Source of the DNA: Desulfobacterales bacterium
GTDB taxonomy: Bacteria > Desulfobacterota > Desulfobacteria > Desulfobacterales > UBA5852
Reading direction: 5' to 3'
Length of the DNA: 10,480 nucleotides
NCBI GenBank assembly: GCA_016735415.1
Contig: JAERRP010000569.1
Location: forward strand, 1 to 10,480
Made by a program: the position numbers and the translations under genes. The notes beneath the pieces are model-generated. The model ran no database searches and was not told the origin of the DNA. It saw nothing but the letters and a program-made list of their open reading frames with translations. Of the stretch, positions 1 through 6,202 are shown in pieces; the first letter of the stretch is position 1; each line of letters begins with the position of its first letter.

Positions 1-558
1 AATGGCGTCCACAATATAAAAATTGGAGATGACCTCGAGATCGACACCGACACTGAGACGGCCGGACAGGGGTAACCAGCCCAGATTGACGGAGAAAATC
101 AGCATGAAGACCAGTCCCAGCCAGAAAATGGGCATGCTGACCCCGGCCAGGGCCCCGAGCATGCTGGCATAATCAAAAATCGAATACTGTTTGGTGGCGG
201 AGATGATGCCCAGCAGCATACCGGCAAAACAGCTGATGCCCAAGGCTACCAGGGACAATTCGATCGTGGCCGGGAAGCGTTGCTTGATCTCAATCCAGAC
301 CTTCTGGCGCGTCCAGATGGTTTCCCCCAGATCACCCTTGAGCAGGCGCGAGAGAAACAGGCCGTATTGTACATGCAGCGGTTCGTTCAGGCCGAGGTGC
401 TCCCGCACTTGACGCAGGGCTTCCTCGGTGGCCCGCTCACCCAGAAGCAGTTCGGCCGGATCCCCGGGTGTGGCGTGCAGCATCAGAAACACAATGATAG
501 TGACCCCCAGCAGGGTCGGGATCATAATCATGATGCGTCGAACGATATAAGTCAGCAT
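1..558 (-). CDS. dppB: Dipeptide/oligopeptide ABC transporter permease, DppB-like (partial, C-terminus beyond the left edge)
   Basis: This is the first inner-membrane permease of a peptide-type (peptide/nickel/opine) ABC importer, which would form the channel with a DppC-like partner. Reading the minus strand from the ATG at 556-558 gives 186 residues, open through position 1; complete DppB proteins are roughly 310-340 aa. The N-terminus has the hallmark pattern of the family: a YIVRRI basic start, a first membrane helix (about residues 9-28), then ATPGDP at about 29-34. A soluble periplasmic stretch with LNEPLHVQYG follows, then helices around 100-120 and 135-160 with the MPIFWLGL signature. 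The EAA loop that contacts the ATPase would lie further on, outside the window. The gene follows the binding-protein gene on the same strand after a 118-nt gap holding a hairpin. The ribosome site is weak (GGATCGGC). Family assignment is secure; the actual substrate is not known. Confidence 0.93.
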   Translation of the reverse strand, partial: MLTYIVRRIMIMIPTLLGVTIIVFLMLHATPGDPAELLLGERATEEALRQVREHLGLNEPLHVQYGLFLSRLLKGDLGETIWTRQKVWIEIKQRFPATIELSLVALGISCFAGMLLGIISATKQYSIFDYASMLGALAGVSMPIFWLGLVFMLIFSVNLGWLPLSGRLSVGVDLEVISNFYIVDAI

Positions 559-610
559 GCCGATCCGGAAAGTAATTTAGGGTATCGTAAAGAACAGCTA
601 TACTCGGAGA

Positions 611-651
611 TACAGAAAATAAGGGGGAAAGGCGGGACGCCCTTCCCCCTT
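611..651 (-). terminator. Hairpin with U-rich tail between the binding-protein and permease genes (partial terminator or mRNA stabiliser)
   Basis: Positions 621-634 and 638-651 form a 14-bp inverted repeat with a 3-nt loop. Read on the minus strand the stem pairs throughout, with one G-U wobble; on the plus strand that position is an A/C mismatch, so the structure favours minus-strand RNA. After the stem the minus strand continues ATTTTCTG, a short U-rich tail, and the stem itself ends in TT. It lies 26 nt past the stop of the upstream gene and about 50 nt before the permease start. This fits an intrinsic terminator or a 3'-end protecting hairpin that lowers permease expression relative to the binding protein, a layout common in ABC importer operons. 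The inference is from structure only. Confidence 0.7.
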
Positions 652-676
652 GCGCTATTTCAGCTTAGAATAAAGA

Positions 677-2356
677 TCAGCCCTCTATATCGACGTTTTT
701 CAGTCGGACCGAGCCTGTGGGATGCAGTTTGAAATTCTTAACACTCTTCTGTGCCGGCCAGATCACAGTGGAGTGAGCCACGGCGATGGCAGGGCATTCG
801 TCGAAGAAGATCTGCAGGGCCTTCTGATAGATTTCGTCACGTTTGGCCTGATCGATGGTCTCGCGGCCCTGCACCATCAGGTTGTGGTATTCATCATTGA
901 TCCACTGGGTCCGGATGGCCGTGGAGGCCTTGCCGTCGAACAGGACGGCCAGGAAGTTGTCCGGGTCGCCATTGTCGCCGGTCCAGCCCAGCTGGAACAG
1001 GTCCATGTCTTCCGGTTGTTCGCGCTGACGTTTGAGATAGGTGCCCCATTCGTAGGTCACCACCTTGGCTTTGATGCCCACCTTGGCCAGGTCGGCCGCC
1101 ATGGCTTCGCCGATTTTGACCCCGTCCGGGTTGTAGGGACGCGGCACCGGCATGGACCACAGGTTGATTTCACCCAGGCCCTCGCCGTTGGGGAAACCGG
1201 CCTTCTTCAGGTATTCCTTGGCTTTGTCGGGATCGTAGGTGTATCCAGGGATGCTTTTATTGTAGCCCCACATGGTGGGCGGAATGGGGTTCTTGGCGAC
1301 CTGCCCCACACCCTGATAAAGGTTGTCCACGATGGCCTTGCGATTGATGGCGTGGCCGATGGCCTTTCTAAGGTCAAGATTGCTCTTCCAGGGCTCCTTG
1401 GTGTGGTTGAAGGAAAGGTAGCCCACGTTCATGCCCGGCTGGGTAGGCAGCGTCAGGTTTTTGTCCTTTTTAGCCAGCGCAATGTCCTGCGGATTGGGGA
1501 ACTGGCAGATCTGAATGTTGCCTGTCTTGAGTTCTAGAAAACGAACGGAGCTTTCAGGAATGGAGCGGAAAACGACCTGGTCGATGTAAGGTCCAGCGGT
1601 ATTGTCCCAGTAATCCGCGTTTTTAGCCAAAATAATGCGGTCGTCCTTGACCCAGCTGACAAACTTGAAGGGGCCGGTACCCACGGGATTGCGGAGGAAT
1701 TCCTTGGGGTTCTTCAAGAAGGCCGTGGGGCTGACAATATCGGCGAAATCCATGCCCATGTTGGCCAGAAAGGGCGCGTTGACCATTTTAAGCTTGAAGA
1801 CCACGGTAAATTCATCGACAGCTTCGATGCCGCCGACGATGTCGTCCATCTCCATGGAGACCCAGTACTCCGGGGGACGTTCCTGGGCCGGAATTTTCCA
1901 TCCCTTGCCGAAGAATTTGACCTGGGGGTCTTTCATCATACGCCCGATGGAGAAGACCACCGTGTCGGCGTTGAAATCCGTGCCGTCATGGAATTTGACG
2001 CCTTTGCGCAGGTGAAAGGTGTAGGTTTTGCCGTCCGGAGAAATGTCCCAGGACTCGGCCAGGCCGGGTTCCAGGGCGGTTGATTCATCAGCGTAAAAAA
2101 CCAGCGCTTCGAAAATGTTGTCGCATACCATGAAGGAATTGCCGTCGGTTTCGTAGGCCGGATCCAAGCCGACACTGTCGCCGCCTCGTCCGAATACAAG
2201 AACCTTCTCGCTGGTAGCTTCGGCCTTTTCCTGTTTCTTAGCGGGGGCTTCGGCTTTCTCTTCTTCTTTCTTGCCACAGCCGGCGAAAAGAAAGATGATG
2301 AGCAGTAAAACCAAGCCGGAAACACCCAGGCGAATCAGTTTACTTTGTCCTTTCAT
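677..2356 (-). CDS. dppA: Peptide ABC transporter substrate-binding lipoprotein (SBP family 5, DppA/OppA-like)
   Basis: This is the periplasmic solute-binding component of a peptide-type ABC importer, 559 aa, anchored to the membrane as a lipoprotein. The chosen ATG (2354-2356) follows an excellent Shine-Dalgarno AAGGAGG. It gives a proper lipoprotein signal: basic start, hydrophobic run about residues 10-25, lipobox FAGC with Cys27. A low-complexity Lys/Glu/Ala linker (28-50) follows. The mature domain shows the SBP_bac_5 opening pattern (GGDSVGLDPAYETDG near 58-72, then NIFEALVFY), LEPGLAESWDISPDGKTYTF near 95-114, LRKGVKFHDGTDFNADTVVFS near 116-136 and NPVGTGPFKFVSW further on. The length is normal for the family. 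A longer in-frame start at 2425 exists but would bury the signal peptide. The permease gene follows on the same strand. Di/oligopeptides are the likely ligands; nickel, opines or sugars cannot be excluded. Confidence 0.95.
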   Translation of the reverse strand: MKGQSKLIRLGVSGLVLLLIIFLFAGCGKKEEEKAEAPAKKQEKAEATSEKVLVFGRGGDSVGLDPAYETDGNSFMVCDNIFEALVFYADESTALEPGLAESWDISPDGKTYTFHLRKGVKFHDGTDFNADTVVFSIGRMMKDPQVKFFGKGWKIPAQERPPEYWVSMEMDDIVGGIEAVDEFTVVFKLKMVNAPFLANMGMDFADIVSPTAFLKNPKEFLRNPVGTGPFKFVSWVKDDRIILAKNADYWDNTAGPYIDQVVFRSIPESSVRFLELKTGNIQICQFPNPQDIALAKKDKNLTLPTQPGMNVGYLSFNHTKEPWKSNLDLRKAIGHAINRKAIVDNLYQGVGQVAKNPIPPTMWGYNKSIPGYTYDPDKAKEYLKKAGFPNGEGLGEINLWSMPVPRPYNPDGVKIGEAMAADLAKVGIKAKVVTYEWGTYLKRQREQPEDMDLFQLGWTGDNGDPDNFLAVLFDGKASTAIRTQWINDEYHNLMVQGRETIDQAKRDEIYQKALQIFFDECPAIAVAHSTVIWPAQKSVKNFKLHPTGSVRLKNVDIEG

Positions 2357-2444
2357 AGTTCCTCCTTGAGATTCCTTGAGTTGCGGGTTAATGTAAACGG
2401 GAAATCGGAAAGAAACTATAGTCATCTATCTAAGTTAATTTAAA
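2357..2444. promoter_or_regulatory. Divergent intergenic region, likely promoter of the peptide importer operon
   Basis: This AT-rich 88-nt gap separates the leftward importer operon from the rightward lipoprotein gene, so leftward transcription must start here or just inside the neighbour. On the minus strand there is an exact TTGACA (2446-2451) and a TATAGT box (2415-2420). They are 25 nt apart, too far for one standard sigma-70 promoter; with a 17-nt spacer only a poor TAGATG box is found. ACTATAGT at 2415-2422 is a perfect 8-nt palindrome, so a TATAGT box can be read in both directions. The leftward ribosome site AAGGAGG lies at the left end, next to the start at 2356. Exact promoter positions are uncertain. 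Confidence 0.35.
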
Positions 2445-2960
2445 TTGTCAAAAAATATTAATCGTAATGCACAGCCTGAGAAGCCCCGTCGATTCGGATT
2501 GTTTCTAATTTTAGTCAGCATGGCTTGTTCCATCGTGATTATTGGATGCGCTTTTTTCGGAGGCTTTGATCCTGCGACGCCTGGGGGCTATGAATCGCAG
2601 AAGCAAATTGTGAAACAGGGTTATTCGCGTGTTCCAACACCCCATGGGGAATGGCGGGCTATTTATTTCGGCTATGATCGCAACCGCGATTATTCCAGAT
2701 ATAATGATCGCGACAAAGGTCATGGTGTCGATCTGATCGAATACAAACGCCTACGAATAGACGGGGGTTGGGAGTTCCATCCCTTTTTAATACTGATCGA
2801 CGAGAATTACGACGGATATGTAGATTGGGTTTATCTTGATCGTGATTTTAATGCGACCACAGAATCCGTATATGCCCTCGACGACATAAGGATTCATATT
2901 GAACGCGTCGATTTTTTTGGCTTCCGACCTTTTGAGATCGTACCGGCCCCCTTGGACTAA
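2445..2960 (+). CDS. Small predicted lipoprotein with EF-hand-like Asp-rich loop, function unknown
   Basis: I do not recognise this 171-aa protein. The N-terminus has a basic segment (EKPRR, 12-16), a hydrophobic stretch (about 18-33) and a lipobox-like IIGC with Cys35, so a lipoprotein is likely. The mature part is rich in Asp, Tyr and Arg. Residues 119-127 (DENYDGYVD) match the first positions of an EF-hand calcium loop (D-x-N-x-D-G-x-x-D), and D132 and D134 follow; another acidic cluster spans about 78-96. Calcium binding is an inference from this pattern. The start is uncertain: TTG at 2445 keeps the whole signal peptide but has no clear ribosome site, and the first in-frame ATG (2520) falls inside the hydrophobic segment. 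Local GC is about 45%, clearly below the flanking operons, which may indicate different ancestry. No operon partner is evident. Confidence 0.72.
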   Translation: MSKNINRNAQPEKPRRFGLFLILVSMACSIVIIGCAFFGGFDPATPGGYESQKQIVKQGYSRVPTPHGEWRAIYFGYDRNRDYSRYNDRDKGHGVDLIEYKRLRIDGGWEFHPFLILIDENYDGYVDWVYLDRDFNATTESVYALDDIRIHIERVDFFGFRPFEIVPAPLD

Positions 2961-3443
2961 CGCGCACGCCTCCCTATTGGTTTGTATAGGCTGTTAGAAA
3001 GGGATTCAAGTAATCGCTACAAAGGTTGTTCCCTGCCCCATGCGGCCTCCGGTGTGATTGCCGGCAGGAGATCCATATCTAAATCTAAAAACAGTCTGTT
3101 GAACGGGTTGCGAACCGGCGTTTCCAGATCGTGTCTCAGAATAAAGGAGCTGGAAAATATCAAAAGAAATGCAGGGTATTAAATGGTTTTTCTAATGCCG
3201 GCGGACGAATGCCGGTGTGAAAAGAGGTTGACTTGCCAACCAGTTTATGGAATTCACGCGATGAACAAAATTTAGTGTTTCCCACCTGTCTCAAGGCGTG
3301 ATGAACCCGTAGAAAGTCACAATCCCGACGGATTCGCAAAAAGTTCGAGATACGCCTAACGTCGCCATCGGTTTTTCTTTTGAATCCGTCAAGGCATGAT
3401 GCGGGTGGCTGAACATAAGCCGTGTTCGAGGAGGTCGGCCCTT
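2961..3443. other. Intergenic region of about 480 nt without a convincing gene; holds short repeats and probably the antiporter operon promoter
   Basis: No reading frame here has a good ribosome site or a family-like protein. A 66-codon frame at 2982-3182 gives a Ser/Arg-rich, low-information product and I do not call it. AATGCCGG occurs twice with a 14-nt period (3194-3201, 3208-3215). TTGACT at 3228-3233 could be a -35 box, but no good -10 follows at standard spacing. The right part (3288-3401) holds the paired repeats listed separately. The antiporter operon must be transcribed from a promoter in this region, since the upstream gene is of different composition and far away. A weak 5-bp hairpin (CCTAT...ATAGG, 2974-2991) follows the lipoprotein gene and is not a convincing terminator. 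Confidence 0.5.
3288..3401. repeat. Short direct and inverted repeats upstream of the antiporter operon (possible dispersed intergenic element)
   Basis: TCAAGGCGTGATG at 3291-3303 recurs with one change as TCAAGGCATGATG at 3389-3401, 98 nt away. Inside this interval GACGGATTC (3327-3335) and its exact complement GAATCCGTC (3382-3390) form an inverted pair, flanked by A-rich and T-rich runs (CAAAAAG and CTTTT). The whole block looks like a small structured intergenic repeat rather than coding DNA. Its right copy overlaps the ATGATG that could be taken as the start of the next gene, a further reason to prefer the downstream TTG start there. Whether copies occur elsewhere in the genome cannot be seen from this window. 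Confidence 0.4.
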
Positions 3444-4019
3444 TTGACAGCCAACGCCAAACCGGAAAATACAGTTGACTATCAGGAATTCTCCCCCTTC
3501 AAGCCTTTTGAGCCCCCCGGCGCGTCCGAACGATCCCCTCTTCCCTACATTTTCACCTTCATCGTCTGCATGATCACCTGGCTGGTGCTGTCCGGCAAGT
3601 TCGATTTTTTCCACATATCCCTAGGCGTTGTCTCGAGTGCCATCGTCACTTACACCTCCGGTGATATGCTTTTAAAATCCAGAAAAATCGGACGGCTTCC
3701 CGGCATCTGGTTGCGGTTTATTGCCTATATTCCATGGCTGCTGCTCGAAATTTTCCGGGCCAATATGCATGTGATGCGCCTGGTCTTCCATCCCCGCATG
3801 ATGGAGCTGATCGATCCCCGTATCATCAAGTTTAACAGCCGCCTGAACGATGAGATGGCCCATTTCGTTTTCGCCAATTCAATTACGCTGACCCCCGGCA
3901 CGATTACGGTTTACGTTTCGATTTATGGGAAATATTCCGTTCATGTGATCGACGAAGCCTCTGGCCATGGGTTGCCCGGTGAAATGGAGGCCAGAGTGGC
4001 CGCCATTTTTGGTGAATGA
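3444..4019 (+). CDS. mnhE: Mrp/Mnh-type Na+/H+ antiporter subunit E
   Basis: This is subunit E of a multisubunit cation/proton antiporter, an inner-membrane protein with a cytoplasmic C-terminal domain that is needed for assembly and activity of the complex. The family is recognised from the hydrophobic front half followed by the conserved ANSITLTPGTITV motif (144-156) and the IDE segment behind it. Membrane segments fall at about 35-50, 56-72 and 88-106. I chose the TTG at 3444 because a full GAGGAGG ribosome site lies at 3428-3434, 9 nt upstream; this gives 191 aa. ATG codons at 3396 and 3399 in the same frame have only AAGG very close by. Even with the short start there is a Pro-rich, hydrophilic N-terminal extension of about 30 residues compared with the usual 160-170 aa. 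First gene of the operon; 3 nt separate its stop from the next ATG. Confidence 0.93.
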   Translation: MTANAKPENTVDYQEFSPFKPFEPPGASERSPLPYIFTFIVCMITWLVLSGKFDFFHISLGVVSSAIVTYTSGDMLLKSRKIGRLPGIWLRFIAYIPWLLLEIFRANMHVMRLVFHPRMMELIDPRIIKFNSRLNDEMAHFVFANSITLTPGTITVYVSIYGKYSVHVIDEASGHGLPGEMEARVAAIFGE

Positions 4020-4022
4020 TTC

Positions 4023-4310
4023 ATGCAAGACATCTTTCTATATTCCGGAATTTTTCTGGCCTGCGTCATGGTCCTTTCGCTCTATCGGGCCGTTTTCGGT
4101 CCGACGGTGCTTGACCGGCTTATCGGCGTCAACGCGATCGGCAGCAAAACAACGACCCTGCTGGTCCTGATCGGACTGATTTACGGGCGGGTCGACATGT
4201 TTGTGGACATTGCCCTGGCCTACGCTACACTGAACTTCATCGTGGTGCTGGCGGCTTCCCGCTATTTTCAGAAGCGCAAGGGTCTTTACGACGAGATCGG
4301 GGGCAAGTAG
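4023..4310 (+). CDS. mnhF: Mrp/Mnh-type Na+/H+ antiporter subunit F
   Basis: A small inner-membrane subunit of the Mrp antiporter, 95 aa, the normal size for the family. Three membrane helices are visible (about 5-22, 35-54, 60-79). Family signatures are YRAVFGPTVLDRLIGVNAIG at 21-40 with Asp31, and FVDIALAYATLNF at 60-72 with Asp62, the membrane acidic residue typical of MrpF. The ATG at 4023 lies 3 nt after the subunit E stop, with a short GGTGA upstream, so translation may be coupled. A 78-nt gap follows before subunit G, the largest early gap in the operon; it contains no gene. E-F-G order is the same as in standard mrp/mnh operons, although there these genes come last. Confidence 0.95.
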   Translation: MQDIFLYSGIFLACVMVLSLYRAVFGPTVLDRLIGVNAIGSKTTTLLVLIGLIYGRVDMFVDIALAYATLNFIVVLAASRYFQKRKGLYDEIGGK

Positions 4311-4388
4311 TCGGCCGGCGTTTGCGCCCAGATGCCAAATCAATAGCCGGGCCCATCGATCCAAAGCCGCGGCCCAGAGGGATACCCC

Positions 4389-4727
4389 ATGAGTTTCCTT
4401 GCGATTATCGTTACTGTTTTCATCGCCACCGGCCTTTTTTTCTTTCTGGGCGGCGCCATCGGTATTCTGCGCTTTCCGGATTTCTATTCCCGCCTGCACC
4501 CGGCCGGCAAACTGGATACCATGGGCCAGTTCGCCACGCTGATCGGTATGGCCCTGTATGTGATGCATGATTTAAGCTTGGGGTCGATCCTGACCGCCCT
4601 CAAGATCCTTTTGATTCTGGTGTTTGTTTTCATTACCAGCCCCACCGCCACCCACGCTATCGTCGATGCCGGCGTGAGGGCCGGCCTGCTTCCCTGGACC
4701 AAGGAAACGCGGGAGGAACGGCGATGA
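4389..4727 (+). CDS. mnhG: Mrp/Mnh-type Na+/H+ antiporter subunit G
   Basis: Subunit G of the Mrp antiporter, 112 aa, a typical length. It shows three hydrophobic helices (about 3-25, 44-60, 66-85). The family signature is IGILRFPDFYSRLHPAGKLD starting at residue 24, followed by TMGQ and, after the third helix, SPTATHAI at 84-91. A ribosome site GAGGGAT precedes the ATG at 4389. The stop codon overlaps the start of the next gene by four bases (ATGA, 4724-4727), a coupling junction. The charged C-terminus (KETREERR) is expected to face the cytoplasm. The role is structural within the membrane complex; no catalytic residue is assigned to it. Confidence 0.95.
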   Translation: MSFLAIIVTVFIATGLFFFLGGAIGILRFPDFYSRLHPAGKLDTMGQFATLIGMALYVMHDLSLGSILTALKILLILVFVFITSPTATHAIVDAGVRAGLLPWTKETREERR

Positions 4728-4969
4728 TCTGGCCGCTTGATCTTATCATCATGCTGTTGGTGATGATCTGCGGAATCGGGGCGATTATGGTGCGCGATCT
4801 GCTCGGGGCCACCATTTTGTTCGGGGCCTACAGCTTCATGATGTGCCTGCTGTGGGCCATTATGGGTGCCGTGGACGTGGCCTTTACCGAGGCCTCGGTG
4901 GGCGCGGGGGTCAGTGCGGTTTTTTTCGTGGCGGCCGTTTTCCGAACATCGAGGAGGACCAGGGATTGA
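4724..4969 (+). CDS. MbhD-like (DUF4040) antiporter subunit; stand-alone equivalent of part of the MrpA C-terminus
   Basis: A separate 81-aa membrane protein with three helices. It matches the MbhD/DUF4040 module, which in canonical MrpA is fused behind the NuoL-like part and in membrane-bound hydrogenases is an independent subunit. The signature VDVAFTEASVGAGVSAVFF spans 50-68, with Glu56 in the membrane as the residue expected to carry protons, followed by FRTSRR at 73-78. GGAGGAA lies just upstream of the ATG, which overlaps the subunit G stop (ATGA). Its own TGA (4967-4969) overlaps the TTG start of the next gene (4966-4968). The three-gene run G / MbhD / MbhE-B is therefore translationally linked. 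Its likely place is at the junction between the antiporter subunits and the small subunits. Confidence 0.87.
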   Translation: MIWPLDLIIMLLVMICGIGAIMVRDLLGATILFGAYSFMMCLLWAIMGAVDVAFTEASVGAGVSAVFFVAAVFRTSRRTRD

Positions 4970-5796
4970 GAACGATTGCCTTGATCACCATTCTGCTGAT
5001 GGGCGGGCTGCTGTTTTACGGAATACCCGATTTCCCCGATTGGGGCGATCCGACCTCGCCCGCCAGCATCCATGTTTCGCCTTATTACATCGAACACGCT
5101 TTTGAGGATACCCATGCGCCCAATATTGTCACCGCGGTGCTGGCCGACTACCGGGGCTATGACACCATGTTCGAAACCGCGGTGATCTTTTCGGCCGGTC
5201 TGGCCTGCTTTTTTCTTTTAAGAACCTTTCGGCAGAAATCGGATGAAACCCGGCTTTACCGCCATAACCCCACCGGGGTGACCCTGCGTATCGAAAAAGG
5301 CGGCAAAACCCCCGAGGGCTCGGACGAATTTGAACGAATCGATTCCCTCTGGGTGCCTTACGATCTGATCATCAGTATAACCGGCCGTCTGATCGTGCCG
5401 TTCGTCCAGCTTTTTGCCCTGTATGTCATCGCCCACGGCCACTACAGTCCCGGTGGCGGCTTTCAGGGCGGGGTCATTTTCGGAGCGGCCATTATCCTGT
5501 ATGCGATATCAACGGATTTAAGGACGGTTTTCCGGCGCCTGAAGGAAAAGACGGCCATGCTTTGCAGTGCCGCCGGGGTTTTGATTTATGCCGGCACCGG
5601 CCTGCTTTGCCTTTTTCTGGGGGGCAATTTTCTGGATTACGGCCGACTGGCCGGCCTGCTCGGTGTCGATCCCGTGATGGCGCGCTCCCACGGCATTCTG
5701 ATTGTGGAAATCGGTGTCGGGCTGGCGGTCATGGCGGTCATGGTGATGCTGTACTACAACCTTTCCTCGGCCGGCCGACACGACGAAGGGCTCTGA
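4966..5796 (+). CDS. mnhB: Mrp/Mnh antiporter subunit B with an N-terminal MbhE-like domain (fusion)
   Basis: A 276-aa membrane protein made of two modules. Residues about 1-90 resemble MbhE, the last module of canonical MrpA: a helix, a periplasmic loop with FPDWGDP (23-29), then an ADYRGYDTMFETAV motif (60-73) whose Glu70 starts the next helix. A charged linker (about 88-125) leads to the MnhB domain, recognised by LIVPFVQLFALYVIAHGHYSP and GGGFQGG across about 142-169; the total length is well above a lone MnhB (about 140-150 aa). I chose the TTG at 4966 because GAGGAGG lies at 4951-4957, 8 nt upstream. Upstream extension in this frame gives a Gly/Arg-rich stretch that only shadows the MbhD gene. 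It overlaps the MbhD stop by 3 nt and is followed after 4 nt by subunit C. Confidence 0.92.
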   Translation: MRTIALITILLMGGLLFYGIPDFPDWGDPTSPASIHVSPYYIEHAFEDTHAPNIVTAVLADYRGYDTMFETAVIFSAGLACFFLLRTFRQKSDETRLYRHNPTGVTLRIEKGGKTPEGSDEFERIDSLWVPYDLIISITGRLIVPFVQLFALYVIAHGHYSPGGGFQGGVIFGAAIILYAISTDLRTVFRRLKEKTAMLCSAAGVLIYAGTGLLCLFLGGNFLDYGRLAGLLGVDPVMARSHGILIVEIGVGLAVMAVMVMLYYNLSSAGRHDEGL

Positions 5797-5800
5797 TCTC

Positions 5801-6202
5801 ATGGAAAGCATTCTGTCCAGTTTTCTGACCAAATACAATTACTGGGTATTTATCGGCCTGGTGATGATCGGCATGTATGCCATGATCGCCAAGCGCAACC
5901 TGGTCAAAAAAATAATCGGGATGAACATCCTCCAGACGGCCGTGATCCTGTTTTACGTCTCCATCGGTGCCAAGCAGGGCAAGACCATCCCGATTATCGA
6001 AACCGGCCACGGCGCGGACGCCGCGCATCACGCCGTGCAGGCCATCGATTATATCAATCCCCTGCCACACGTCCTGATGCTGACGGCCATTGTCGTTTCG
6101 GTGGCCACGCTGGGGGTGGCGCTGGCGCTGGCCATCAAAGTCCACCGACAGTACGGCACGCTGGAAGAAGACGAAATCGCCGCACAGATCGACAAGTCAT
6201 GA
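5801..6202 (+). CDS. mnhC: Mrp/Mnh-type Na+/H+ antiporter subunit C (NuoK-like)
   Basis: A NuoK-like three-helix subunit of the antiporter, 133 aa, slightly longer than the usual 110-125 because of a loop and a charged tail. Helices lie at about 14-30, 38-57 and 89-113. The second carries the family pattern KKIIGMNILQTAVILFYVSIG (36-56). The third starts with NPLPHVLMLTAIVVSVA (86-102), the hallmark of MnhC, with His90 where many members have Gln. The loop at 64-80 contains several His and acidic residues. GAAGGG (5785-5790) serves as ribosome site for the ATG at 5801. The stop overlaps the start of subunit D by four bases (ATGA). In the complex it forms part of the proton/ion path next to the antiporter-like subunits. 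Confidence 0.95.
   Translation: MESILSSFLTKYNYWVFIGLVMIGMYAMIAKRNLVKKIIGMNILQTAVILFYVSIGAKQGKTIPIIETGHGADAAHHAVQAIDYINPLPHVLMLTAIVVSVATLGVALALAIKVHRQYGTLEEDEIAAQIDKS

Noticed and set aside
722..1537. 271-codon plus-strand frame opposite the substrate-binding protein
   Set aside because: Complementary shadow of the DppA-like gene, which has full family motifs, a signal peptide and a ribosome site.
2357..2425. Longer N-terminus for the substrate-binding protein from the ATG at 2425
   Set aside because: It would put 23 residues before the lipoprotein signal; the ATG at 2356 has an AAGGAGG at good spacing.
2982..3182. 66-codon plus-strand frame in the intergenic region
   Set aside because: No ribosome site, Ser/Arg-rich product without helices or recognisable motif, and codon use unlike the neighbours; most likely chance.
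3396..3443. ATG start at 3396/3399 for antiporter subunit E
   Set aside because: Only AAGG close to the codon and it falls within a repeat copy; the TTG at 3444 has a full GAGGAGG. Not fully excluded.
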